In this document: positions 43,983-54,755 of the stretch, in pieces | Position numbering within the stretch: the stretch's first letter is position 1 | Layout: each line of letters opens with the position of its first letter | Assembly: GCF_902167145.1 (NCBI RefSeq) | Contig: NC_050099.1 | Span: forward strand, 241,564,588-241,628,587 | Length of the DNA: 64,000 nt | From: Zea mays | Taxonomy: Eukaryota > Streptophyta > Magnoliopsida > Poales > Poaceae | Direction: 5' to 3' | Notes under the pieces: model-generated | What the model was told of the DNA's origin: nothing | Databases searched by the model: none | The model's input: the letters and a program-made list of their open reading frames with translations, nothing else | Translations under genes and position numbers: made by a program

Positions 43983-44977
43983 ATGGAGCCTGTCCAGGGG
44001 AACGAGGGGCAGAGGGAGGATGCAAGGAAGGCACTCACTCTCCATCTACGAGAAGACGACGATGCAGAGCGCCCAGATGTCGAAGAAGTCAAACCAAACG
44101 GAGGCAGGCAGTGGAGGTGGATGTGCGCGTCTGGACTGGAGTGGCGGAGTCGGCGTGCGATGGAGGAGGCGGAGGCGACAGACAGATTCAAGTCCAGATC
44201 GCTTCTACGAGAAGACGACGATGCAGAGCGCCCAGATGTCGAAGAAGTCAAACCAAACGGAGGCAGGCAGTGGAGGTGGATGTGCGCGTCTGGACTGGAG
44301 TGGCGGAGTCGGCGTGCGATGGAGGAGGCGGAGGCGACAGACAGATTCAAGTCCAGATCGCTTCTCTTACCAGAGCCACCTCCTCAGCAGGCCGCAGCTA
44401 CTCCACGGTGACGGCCGCCATGAGAGCCCTCCTCTCCCTCTCCCGTCTCGCCCGACGGCTTCCAGCTTCTCTCAGCCCTGTAAGGGCGCCGACAACATTA
44501 CTCCTCCGGCACATCCATGCGGACGCCCCTCCGCCACCGCCATCTCATGACTCGACGCCCTTCGTCTCCCGCATCCTCGAATCGGAGCCGTGCCTGACCC
44601 CGAACGACGAGTCGGAGCCGGCATCTGATCCGACCCGCGACGAGTTCCTCGCGCGCTTCGTGGCTGCCTTCCGCCCGCAACTGGCGGCTGCCTTCCCCAA
44701 CCATGACCGTGACGTGCTCGACGAGATGCTCCGCCTCGTCGCGGACGCCGTGCTGTGCCGCCTCACCGGGACCGACCGGGGGGGCGCGCGGCGGTTCGGT
44801 GCTAGGCTCCGGCGCGGACAAAGGGCTGCGGCGCGCGGGTGGGTGCGGATTTCGCGGCGGCTGCGGCGTTGCGGCAGCAGAGGTCGGCGGGGCGTGCGGG
44901 AGCGGGGGTTTCGTTGGGCAAGGAGCGGGGGCAGTCTACAGATGAGTCTTAATAGTTGTAGAGAAGAGATATTATAA
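43983..44977 (+). pseudogene. Chimeric ORF with mitochondrial-presequence-like segment, not recognised
   Basis: A GC-rich + strand region. One frame (44111-44977) is open across a perfect 159-bp tandem duplication and then contains an internal ATG (44420) followed by a presequence-like stretch (MRALLSLSRLARRLPASL, RHIHADAPPPPP) and FLARFVAAFRPQLAAAFP. After about 44780 the text becomes Arg/Gly-rich and unlike protein, suggesting a frameshift or truncation. It resembles the start of an organelle-targeted protein gene, but I cannot name it. Expression is unknown. Confidence 0.4.
44046..44363 (+). repeat. Perfect tandem duplication, 159 bp x 2
   Basis: Units 44046-44204 and 44205-44363 begin ctacgagaagacgacgatg and appear identical base for base. 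159 is divisible by three, so reading frames stay open across the junction. Identity implies a recent event in otherwise decayed surroundings. Confidence 0.92.
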
Positions 44978-45681
44978 ACTATATTAAATTATACTGTTTA
45001 TAGAGTAAAATTTAAATATAAAGATAGAGTCCTGTAAATTTTATCCCGAGACCGGCCCGCCGCAGCACCGGGCCTGAATTCCCCTGGGCCCCTAGGGCCT
45101 AGGCCGGCCACCGACCGCTCTGGCCACTAGGATGGCAGCCCACAGTAGAGCTGCTCCTTCGGCGATGGAGGACCTAGCGGTGCAGACAATGAAGGCGCCC
45201 ACGCCGACGACAGAACGTGGGAGCCATGGAAACGCTAACATCATCTCTTGAAGCCATAGTTGTTCAACTAATAAATGGCTTTCGGATCTATCACATCTTA
45301 GCAGCTTTTCTATAGCCACAGCTCACAATAACTTAAAAAAAATATAGTTCAAATAAATAAACCAAGGAACTGAAAAGTACTACTCAGACCATCTAACAAA
45401 CTCGGCTAGTCGCACTTTCGCTGGCTCAAATAAACACTCTTAATAAAAAAAAATCTTCACAGTTCTGTCTCCATTCTGGTGTCTATCAGTCTATGTATCA
45501 GGTACAGAAAACAAATGTTTGTTCTCAGAAACAAGAGAAAACATAAAACCTCTAAAAGTAAGTCCTTTCACTGGACAAACAGTATCCAAATACTTTAATC
45601 ACTTTCGTATCAAATATTCAAGTACTCAACCCTGGAAAGGGTTGAGCGAACACAAAGCCAGGAACGGCTGCTCCCACCAGT
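44978..45681. other. DDI1 3' flank
   Basis: It contains an AT-rich stretch, a GC-rich palindromic patch (gggcccctagggcctaggcc near 45088) and, toward 45480-45681, the likely DDI1 3' UTR. No other gene is seen. Confidence 0.5.
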
Positions 45682-48600
45682 CTAACCACCAAACAAGAAC
45701 GCAGCAGCTTGCTCCTCATTCCCGTTGAACAACTTGAGCGCTTGTGTCACCGACGCCCTGTCAAAACCGAGCTCCACAAGCTTCGTGACTTTCGCTTCAA
45801 AATCTCCTCCCTGCTGAGAGGAGTTCCAGAGACAGTTAGGATAAAACATAGTTCATTAAGACAACAAACGTGGCCGTCGTGAAAACGATATAGAAGGGTG
45901 TTTTTAACTTCACCTGTGGAGGGTTTGCAGCTGGAGCTCCTGCGAGTAAATGAATGGTAGTGGATTTGAAGTTAGTTCACGGTTACTGGTTTCAAATTAG
46001 TCCGCGGTTATCGGAAGAGTACAAGTGTTTGGAACAATATAGAAGCAATGATAATAGTGAAAAAAAGCAGTAACCTGGAGGGGTTTGTTGTAGCGCATTG
46101 GGAGTACCCTCACGTGTCCTTGATGACTCCTTAATTATTCGAAGCAAATAAAGATATGCCAATGGTAAATACCATAGTTGAAGAAAAAATGAAGTTGCAG
46201 CATGTAAAGGTGAGTTTGCTTACTCCAGTTGCTTGGCTGAGAGACCCTAACTTAGACAGTTTCTCTTCATTGCGTATGTGTGCAGGGATGTCTTTCTCTG
46301 AAGATACAATGGTAGATTGTTCAGTTAATTCAGTTAGGTCGACTCCAGCAGTTCACTCAAAGTTTACCCGTAAACATTGTTTTGCAATATACTGTACTAT
46401 AGACTGTACAATGGTAGCCAATGATAATCCACTTACCTTGTAAGAAGGGCACTGAAACTTCGCCACCTCCCACTCTGAGAACATTGTCCTTTAGGTCAAT
46501 CATGCACTGCATAGGACCATGAAAAGCATGAGGCACAACCATGTCAGATGCATGACCTGGTCCAAAAATTACCCATGCAAGTACCTGATGCTTTCGCAGC
46601 ATGTCAAGTCCGAATAGGAATTCCATATTAGGAGCATCCAATACGGTGAAAGAACAAGGATAGAATATATTCCCAATCTGCCAAATATGAGCGGTTAGAC
46701 AATGCATATATTGAACTAAATTGTTTACCAAGAATTTCATAAACATCGAACCTAAAGTATGTTTATTCAAGGTATTTTCACATGCATCTTCAAATATGGG
46801 AGTTTGTTTTTCTCCAACCATCTCAAATAAGAAAAAGTTTTTTAAAAAATCTTTTCGTAAGACGGATTTGTAAATAACAGTACAACACACTTCAAATTGC
46901 ATATATAAAAAGATTGCAGCATGCCTGAAATCATGTTGCAGCCGTTTTCAAATGAAATTTTGTAAAACCAGTGAAAGTAGTGCAGAAATCAACATACCTT
47001 TATTGGGGCTACATGTATTCTTCCTAGTATCTCTGATTGACCGACTCCAACAGCAATCCCTCGGAACCGCTGATCAAGAAGCCTCAGCAACCTGCACAAT
47101 ACATTACAATATGTGATATATCTTACATACTCCAGGCTGCATATTTCAGTTTACTGTAAACATAGAATGACTATTTTTCGTTATTTAAACTGTAAAGTTT
47201 GCCTACTCCTTCCGTCCCAAATTAAATTAACTTGTAGAGTTGTCCTAAGTCAAACTATTTCAAGTTCAACCAAATTTAGTGCACCAATATTTATGACACC
47301 AAATTAGTATCACTAGATACTTCATGAAATATATTTTTGTACAGGTTGTTCGCTTGACTTTAATCCGAAACGGCTTCTACTGTTTCTACAGTGCTTTGCC
47401 TTTATGGATTGCAACTGCAGCAGTCCGAACAACTGGCTTTAATCCGAAGCAACAGCCTCGTAATGTACTTATTTGGTGCACATACCCATTCCTATGAAGT
47501 TGGTCAAACTTAATAGTTTGGCTAAGGGTGATTCTAGGAATTGATTTATCCTGGGCCGGAGGAAGTACTTGATAAACTAAGAGGCCGTTTGTTACCGCTC
47601 CTGGGACAACTCCTGAAGCAGTTTCACAAGAACAACAGCCAAACGGTTAGGGAGGTTGCAGCTCCACATGTGAAGTCCCTTTTTTTCTGCTCACACAAGT
47701 CAAAGGTGCCAGGTCGAGCTGAAAAAGTCACCTTCACCCTGCTCTCACTTGTCTCCGTGGGACCTCATGTGAGCACAATCGAATTTGCCCCAGGGGCACA
47801 CGCGGCGACAGTGAGGGGAGGCGTGGCAACGTGAAGAAGTTGTGCTGGCGTGGGGTCGCTGGAGCTCCTAGCACAGGGCTGCCAGGCGTATGGCCGCCAG
47901 GTAGCCAAGGATGGCTAGACACAAGGACAGACCTCCTCGGAATGGAGCGGCTGGGAAAGGATGAGGAGATATAAAAAGAATGAAGGAGAAGAAAAAATAG
48001 AGAGAGAGAGAGTAGTAGTAGTATGGTAATTTCATCTTATTTATCTATCAAAAAAACTCGGCCGGTAGGGAAAAGACCGCCCCCACGATATTATATTAAG
48101 AAACTCAATCGAAGCCCCGACCGAGAAAGGTCACGAAAGTTAATCCCTCGTGCAACATGAGGGTCCATCCCCTATCGACCAGATCTTTACTCGTGATTTA
48201 AGCCCTCCCAGCCCCTATACGAGGATCTGCCCCCATAGGTCAGTCCATCTTGTGTGCACACGACCAGGGGAACCAACGAGTGACATTTTTTAAACCTGAG
48301 CCTAAAATTCGCTTCCACTGGGATTCGAACTCAGGACCTAAGGAGTGCTACCCAGACCACCTAACCAACTCGGATAGAGGCCCTTTCGCCTTATTTATCT
48401 ATCATGAGAAGCTGTTTTACCAAATGGTCTAGAAAAACAGCTTCAAATGCACCAGCAGATCTATTCCAGAACAGCTCCTCCAGCAAAGCTACTTCAATAG
48501 TGAAGCAGAGCTATAGCAAACACCCCCTATGATTGGCTGATTGCTACCTAATATTATGTTCTCCATGCTGAAAATCACAAAAACCATGGTGCTGCAAATA

Positions 48601-51600
48601 TAAAATCTAAGCAGCTCAAATCAACTAAATTATAATCATACCCGCAACGTTCAGCGCAACTTTTTGATATGATAGTCGATTGCGCTCCGCTGTCAACAAA
48701 AGCCTGCAGATAAAAAGAAAACTTAAGAAAACCTAACCAAAACAATCAGCAGGAAGCAATCAGATATTCTGTAAACTGAAATCATTGATATATCCTAGTA
48801 ATATAGGTTCATAAAGAGAATTAATATCATGATAGATAAGCCTATCAGATAGATGAACACCAGATTCAATAGAAGTAACCAGCAAAGTATATGCTAGTTT
48901 TCTTATATTGAGAATCCCATACAAAAACAATGTTCTAAGAACAGTGAGACTCAACTGATTACAGGAAAAATATATGTATGAAGCAGTTTAATACCTTCAA
49001 AGGTACACCATTGACCTCCATATCCACATATAGCATTACCTGGCATGACAACAAAAAATGTCAATGATTAATAAGTACTACAAATAATAAAAAAAATTTG
49101 AGTAGGACAATACTCCTTAAGGAGAATTGGCATAAGAGGAAGATCCTGAGAGTAAAACACACCACTCGGGCAAATGCTTCAGGATTGTGCTCTAATGCAG
49201 CCTCCCAATTTTCATCTATGCCTTTCTGAAATATTGAAAGATTAACAACAATATCAAATATTTGATCGGAAAATTTTGAACAGGCAAGAACAGAGTTTTT
49301 TGCATGCTCAAAACAGAGTTTTTTGCATGCTCAAAACAGGTATATAAAACCCAATTCATGAATCTAGCAGAAATAAGATGCATGACGAAACCTGCTTTTC
49401 CTGGAAGCACCTTCCTGCACTACATCCCATTAGCATGCGGATTTGTTGTTTGTTCTTTATTTTTTAGTGTATGTTCAAGCCTCCTTAACACAGTAGATGT
49501 TCATGTAGTGATATCCATCAAATATCATTTTACCAATGAGCAATGATATATGAAAGAAAAGAAATGTTGCCATAAGCAACATTTGCTATCCTGAGAAAAG
49601 TAATGCCTACCTGCCGGATTGCAGCTTCAATTTTCTTCTGGGCTTCCACATCAAAAGGATCAGCATACAATAAAGCCTGCAAAAAAGGCAAATGTATTAG
49701 TTATGTGAACTCACTATCATTGAACAAGTTAGCAACAGAGCGGAGATGGGGGAAAACAAGCCACAGAACATTGATACGTATCAATCCGATAGAACTTGCA
49801 AATATGTTTTCAATGACGTAACATACGAAGCAGCAAGGTGATACTTTTTAAAAAGAAAATGCATGCAGTGATTCAACAAAATTTCATGTGAACCACTAAA
49901 GATTAAAATCACAAGTGATCTATACTACTCTGTATGAAGTCAATGCACAAAAAATCAGCAATCCCATATTTCATTTGACATGATCTCTTGCTGAGCGAAT
50001 AAAATTCAACAGAGAGATTCTCACAAGCTCTTCTTCTTGTTTACGTTTTAGTTCTGTTCTTTGTTGGTGGCGGGACCGCAGGATATTCTGTAGCTCAGTG
50101 GTGTCATCCCCAAGGATAGCTTGTGCTAGTTGAGGATCATTCTGCAAATCAAGGAAACTGTGTTCTAGAAGAGCAACGTTGGCGGCAACTAACACACCAT
50201 GGTAAATAAGTGAGGCCACAAGAAAAGTTTACCTGAAGGAGCTGTGCCATAAGTTGTGAATCACCTCGAGCATGTTGTTGAAAAGCTTGAGGATTCACAG
50301 CAGTTCCATCAGGATTTACCCTTAAGCCATCCTGAGATGGCCTGAGATTTTCAGCGGAAACAATTAATTAGGAGGAAATTGGTGCTTTGCTAGTACCTTG
50401 ATTCTCAAGATTAGTAGTTATTAAACTAAGAAAAGGTCATGTATGTCTTAGGATATGGTGTGAATTTAAAGTTTTGACTTTTGAACAATCTACTTCAATG
50501 TGTTGTCAATAAATCAAAGCAAAGTATTTATACTTTGGTGGCATCTGAATCTTAAGGTTTAGTTAAGATAACAAAAGCAACTGCATCTATTTAACATGAG
50601 ACAGATTCTAAGTTTTGGTCAGGATGTCCTAAAGGCAAACTAACAGCCAAAGAAAGACAAAACGTCTGGACACGAAAAAAAAGGATGTAAGAAATAATTT
50701 AGTTGTAACAACCTTAACCTATTTATTGTGCAAGAAACTAATAGACAGCTTTACCTAATGCAACACCTGGTACTGCCAGAAAGCATTGCATCATTGATAA
50801 GCAACAAGACAAGAAGTGTGTTCAGTTTCTCAAGAACATCTCATATAGAAGGCACAACTATATGTACTGCATGTCAATTTATCTCCTTGATATACGCTAG
50901 GAAGTGCAGCAAGAGCACCTTTCGCTGGTGGAAAACATCATGACAAGGTCGCCGTCCTGGACCCCAGCGGCGCTGAGCTTCTCCGTGTTCTGCATCTCCT
51001 TCCCATTGAAGTGAATCTGCTGCTGCCGCAGCGGCACCCGAGTCTGGCCGCACACATACACACACACGCCCAAAACCAGCAACGTGAGATCAAAGCAGTA
51101 GCAGCAAAGCTTCAGAGGGGAAGCTCAATTTGGGAAATTGAGATCCCCATTGTTGGGGTGGGCATATTAGCACATCTCTCGGCTCCGCTCACCTCCACTT
51201 CGAGTAGCGCCTTGAGATTTTCCACCTGCAAGCAGGCAGGACGCGCGATTTAGCCAAAGAAGAAGAAAAAAAAGTTGCAGGTTTTACATCTCAGCTCATT
51301 GTAGCTCTACGACGCGGAATTCAACGCGGGGAAGGGGGATCGGACGGACGGATAGCTCGATACCGAGACCACCGCCAGAATTAGCAAGAAAAAAGGTCGA
51401 GAAATCAGGCTACAATGACCGAACTGCGGAACAGCTAGGTTAAAGCGGGCCTTAGACCCTCCCGATTCCCCGTTCTCATCGCGGGTTCATCGCCAAATTG
51501 AGCTGGAGATGGAGATGGATGGAAGGGTGACGGGCCGGCGGGCTTACGGATTCGTCGCGGTCGACGTCGAGGGTGACGATCTGCTCGTCGCCGGTCATTA

Positions 51601-51613
51601 CCGTTACCTTCAT
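45682..51613 (-). CDS. DDI1: DDI1: ubiquitin-like / retroviral-type aspartic protease / UBA protein
   Basis: 16 coding exons (minus): 51613-51548, 51225-51193, 51043-50919, 50341-50233, 50141-50025, 49676-49611, 49225-49163, 49039-48995, 48703-48642, 47091-46998, 46677-46585, 46506-46437, 46297-46224, 46129-46075, 45939-45914, 45810-45682. Every junction is GT-AG with matching phase; the sum is 1227 nt, 408 residues, close to the usual plant length. An N-terminal UBL domain (MKVTVMTGDEQIVTLDVDRD) is followed by NPQAFQQ and QLAQAIL helices. The protease fold has the catalytic AFVDSGAQSTIIS and FLFGLDMLRKHQ. A C-terminal UBA domain (KLVELGF, ALKLFNGNEEQAAAFLF) ends the protein. DDI1 is a proteasome shuttle that can cleave heavily ubiquitinated substrates. 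No defects are seen. Confidence 0.95.
47206..47565. mobile_element. Stowaway-like MITE in a DDI1 intron
   Basis: The ends ctccttccgtccc and ggccggaggaag are inverted and flanked by TA on both sides (47204-47205, 47566-47567), as in Stowaway (Tc1/mariner-type) MITEs. It lies in the 1.55-kb intron between the proposed DDI1 exons 9 and 10. Confidence 0.7.
47581..48528. mobile_element. MITE-like repeat in DDI1 intron, interrupted by a SINE
   Basis: The left end ggccgtttgttaccgctcc and the right end agctatagcaaacacccc form an imperfect inverted repeat around gtttg(t/c)ta. The right part is rich in agctgtt/aacagct motifs. The element is enlarged by the SINE at 48051-48389. The target duplication was not resolved. 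Confidence 0.5.
48051..48389 (-). mobile_element. Au-like SINE with 15-bp target duplication
   Basis: The minus strand has a tRNA-like head: GGCCTCTATCCGAGTTGGTTA (A box) and GGTTCGAATCC-like GAGTTCGAATCCC (B box) near 48326-48384. A tRNA-unrelated body and a T-run tail follow. The 15-base duplication cttatttatctatca flanks it (48036-48050 and 48390-48404). This fits the Au SINE family of grasses. It is nested within a MITE-like repeat inside a DDI1 intron. Confidence 0.85.
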
Positions 51614-51856
51614 CTCGCCGCCGCCGTGAGAGAGGGAAAGGAAGTGGGGGGGGGGGCGCTGCGGGCGAGGCGGATTGAGAGGACTTGGAGTCAATCAGTT
51701 TTGTATTTATAGCTTGACCGCTTTTGCTCGGAATCCGTTATCCGAGTTTCTCGCTACTCGGTACAGAACTCCAAAAGATTATTTTCCTCGAAAACTCGCC
51801 AACAACCTAACAACTCGGGCTAAAACTCGCTTACGAGTTGGAGTTGGAGTTGGAAT
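51614..51856. promoter_or_regulatory. DDI1 promoter and 5' UTR
   Basis: This is the immediate upstream region of the DDI1 start (minus strand). A TATA-like ctataaatacaaaac (minus) lies at about 51695-51711, roughly 85 bases from the ATG. A poly-G/C run (ggggggggg, 51647-51655) lies in the presumed 5' UTR. Confidence 0.5.
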
Positions 51857-51990
51857 TGGATAATGATAATAATAACAACAACAACAACAACAATATTAAT
51901 AATAACAACAACAATAATAATAACAACAACAAAACAATAACAATAGCAATAATAATAATAATAATTGTAGTTGTTATTGTTGCTGTTATT
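51857..51990. repeat. (AAT/AAC)n microsatellite
   Basis: About 130 bp of interrupted aac and aat trinucleotides, ending in a mirrored gttgttattgttg stretch. Its open frame encodes poly-Asn and is not a gene. Immediately right, tactccctccgttttttatt (52017) looks like a Stowaway terminus remnant. Confidence 0.85.
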
Positions 51991-52149
51991 TTTTATTATT
52001 ATATGGTATTATATTATACTCCCTCCGTTTTTTATTTGTCACGTTTTAATCTAAAAATAAACTAGCAGACAATAAATATTCTAGACTAAAGATAGTATTA
52101 TCTTATGTCGTCGAGTACCTCGCAGCAAGTACACCAATACCGTCGTATA

Positions 52150-52815
52150 TGTTGGAGACTTGTTCTCAAATATTATGAGTTAAGAACAAGACGACACAAA
52201 ATGTTAATTATTAAAGACATTCGTCCTTCGAAGTATTATCCCCCTTAGGATATAATGATCTTCACATGAAGGTTATGAAGGACGTACCTTCGTAATCTCA
52301 ATATATAATAAAGTAAGTAGAAGTATATGAAAAATAGAAAATAACATGGATAATTACATGACATCATTAGAGCATTTTTCTTATCTTATCATGAATAAAT
52401 ATGAACAATATTGAATTACATTTATACTTTCGGCTTGACAGAAGGTAAAAATCCAAGAATGACGTGCGAGTGAATATAAGTCAGCGTGAACAGTACGGTG
52501 TCACTGTTCATCTATTTATAGGCACAGGACGCAGCCTGTGTAGAATTACACTCATGCCCTCGACATTTACTATTGATTTAGAGAAATATATCGAGGACTA
52601 GATAACATTTTCCCCTTTAAGTCGGTTCCATTTTCTATCGTTAAGCCGAAGCTTCTTCACGGGTAGCTTCGGCACTGATTCATCTTTCTCTCGAATCGCG
52701 CTCTTCATATTATGTATAGCTTCATCCCATGTCCGAAGGTTCCTGTACATATATTATACTTGGGAAATATGTTAGTCGTATTTTTGAGGACATTCAAAAG
52801 ACGAAGGCCCCCAAC
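52150..52815 (-). repeat. Solo LTR of the Tat gypsy family
   Basis: 666 bp with TGTTGG...CCAACA ends, clearly related to the LTR at 7771-8357 (ttgttctcaaat, atttataggcacaggacgc). The flanks are GTATA (52145-52149) and TTATA (52816-52820), a 5-bp duplication with one mismatch. No internal sequence adjoins it. Confidence 0.75.
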
Positions 52816-53287
52816 ATTATAGTCTTTCAAATCAACCAAAGACAAAAAACACGATTTGATGTTAGTTGGGTATTTTCTTGCGAGAAAGACAGATTTCACA
52901 CAGTGTTCAATTTATTTATCTACGAGGCTATAAATAAATAGATAGGTCATAGGTAAGAGCCACTGTCCACCCCAACCAAAACAACCGACCAGGCCCAATG
53001 GCTTATTCGGGCATTTCTATTTTTTAGCACTACCATCATCTTCGTAATGGCGGATCCAAACTTTATAAAAAGATAAGACTAGTCTATAAACAACCAACAA
53101 CCACAACCATGACCGATTGCATATATAAAATAATATGCAAAAATTTATTTATCGTTAAAGAAAAATGTTGGATACATAACCTAATGCACACAGAAACATT
53201 TGAAATAAAACATAAAAATAAGGATAATGCCTTTAAAATACTTAGAAAGGTAAAAAAATGCTTAGAAACATCACCTAATACATCACC
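52816..53287. other. Gene-free stretch between two gypsy LTR pieces
   Basis: AT-rich; no gene, no clear terminal repeats. Confidence 0.4.
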
Positions 53288-53540
53288 TAAGTCGGTTTCT
53301 TTTTCCATCGTTAAGCTGAAGCTTCTTCACGGTAGCTTCGGTTCATCCTTCTCTCGAACCGCGCTCTTCATATTATGTATAGCTTCATCCCATGTCCGAA
53401 GGTTCCTGTATATATATTATACTTGGGAAACATGTTAGTCGTGTTTTTAAGGACATTCGGAAGACGAAGGCCCCCAACAGTAGCCCCTCGTAGTATTAAT
53501 TTGTTATAACAACGAATTTAGACTGCGATGTGAACGAAGG
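53288..53540 (-). repeat. Truncated LTR and adjoining interior of a second Tat gypsy copy
   Basis: 53288-53479 repeats the last ~190 bp of the 52150-52815 LTR and ends cccccaaca. On the minus strand the bases just inside it (CGAGGGGCTAC) fit a polypurine tract, so this is the 3' LTR side of a reverse-oriented element. Its interior was split by the Ji-like insertion and continues at 62570. Confidence 0.75.
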
Positions 53541-54707
53541 TGAAAGGGAAATAGGCTTACACCTTTTCCTAAATTGATTTTGGTGGTTGAATTGCCCAAC
53601 ACAAATAATTGGACTAACTAGTTTGCCCTAGTCTATAAGTTTTATAGGTGCCAAAGGTTCACAACAAGCCAATAAAAAGACCAAAGATGGGTTCAAATAA
53701 AGAGAGCTAAAGACATCCCAAAAGGCACCCTGGTCTGGCGCACCGGACTGTCCGGTGTGCCACCGGACAGTGTCCGGTGCACCAGGGAACTTGACGTTGA
53801 ACTCGCTACCTTCGGGAAAATGGGAGGCCGCTCCGCTATAATTCACCGGACTGTCCGGTGTGCCAGCGGAGCAACGGCTACTTCACGCCAACGGTCGACT
53901 GCAACCACATTAAATGCGCTACAGTGCGCGCTAGAGTCAGAGCACGCGCAGAAGGGGCACCGGACAGTCTACAGGACCTGTTCGGTGCATCACCGGACAG
54001 CCCAGAGGCCCCACCAGTCAGAGCTCCAACGGTCAGAACCGAACGGCCGGCTGACGTGGCTGGCGCACCGGACACTGTCCGGTGCGCCATGCGACAAACA
54101 GCCTCCCAACGGCCACTTTTGGTGGTTGGGGCTATAAATACCCCAACCACCCCACCATTCATTGCATCCAAGTTTTCCAACTTCCCACATCTTACAAGAG
54201 CTATAGCATTCAATACAAGACACACCAAAGAGATCAAATCCTCTCCCAGGTCCATAGTTCATTCCAAATCAAATAGTGACTAGAGAGAGAGTGACTTGTG
54301 TTCATTTGAGCTCTTGCGCTTGGATTGCTTCTTTTTCTCATTCTTTCTTGTGATCAACTCAATTGTAACCGAGGCAAGAGACACCAATTGTGTGGTGGTC
54401 CTTGCGGGGAGTTTGTGTCCCGTTTGATTGAGAAGAGAAGCTCACTCGGTCTAAGTGACCGTTTGAGAGAGGGAAAGGGTTGAAAGAGACTCGGTCTTTG
54501 TGACCACCTCAACGGGGAGTAGGTTTGCAAGAACCAAACCTTGGTAAACCAAATCCTTGTGTATCACTCTTTAATTGCCCGTGATTTGTTTTTCACCCTC
54601 ACTCTCGGACTCGTTCATATTTCTAACGCTAACCCGGCTTGTAGTTGTGCTTAAGTTTATAAATTTCAGATTCGCCCTATTCACCCCCCCCCTCTAGGCG
54701 ACTTTCA
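53541..54707 (+). repeat. 5' LTR of Ji-like element
   Basis: It contains CACCGGAC...GTCCGGTG palindromes, fewer and more decayed than in the Opie-like LTRs, and a TATA box (ctataaatac) near 54132. It ends cctctaggcgactttca before the primer binding site. Confidence 0.9.
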
Positions 54708-54709
54708 AT

Positions 54710-54720
54710 TGGTATCAGAG
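54710..54720 (+). promoter_or_regulatory. Primer binding site (tRNA-iMet type) of Ji-like element
   Basis: tggtatcagag directly follows the 5' LTR, matching the common plant initiator tRNA-Met priming site. Confidence 0.85.
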
Positions 54721-54755
54721 TCCGGTGCTTCATTAGAGCCTAACCGCTCGAAGTG

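Noticed and set aside
48326..48389. Possible tRNA gene in the DDI1 intron (A and B boxes)
   Set aside because: It does not fold as a complete cloverleaf and is the head of a SINE flanked by a 15-bp target duplication.
48642..48703. Retroviral-type protease motif DSGAQ as evidence for another retroelement
   Set aside because: It is an exon of DDI1, whose protease domain naturally resembles retroviral proteases; splice phases and flanking UBL and UBA domains confirm this.
51838..52065. 75-codon poly-Asn/Ile ORF
   Set aside because: Pure translation of the aac/aat microsatellite.
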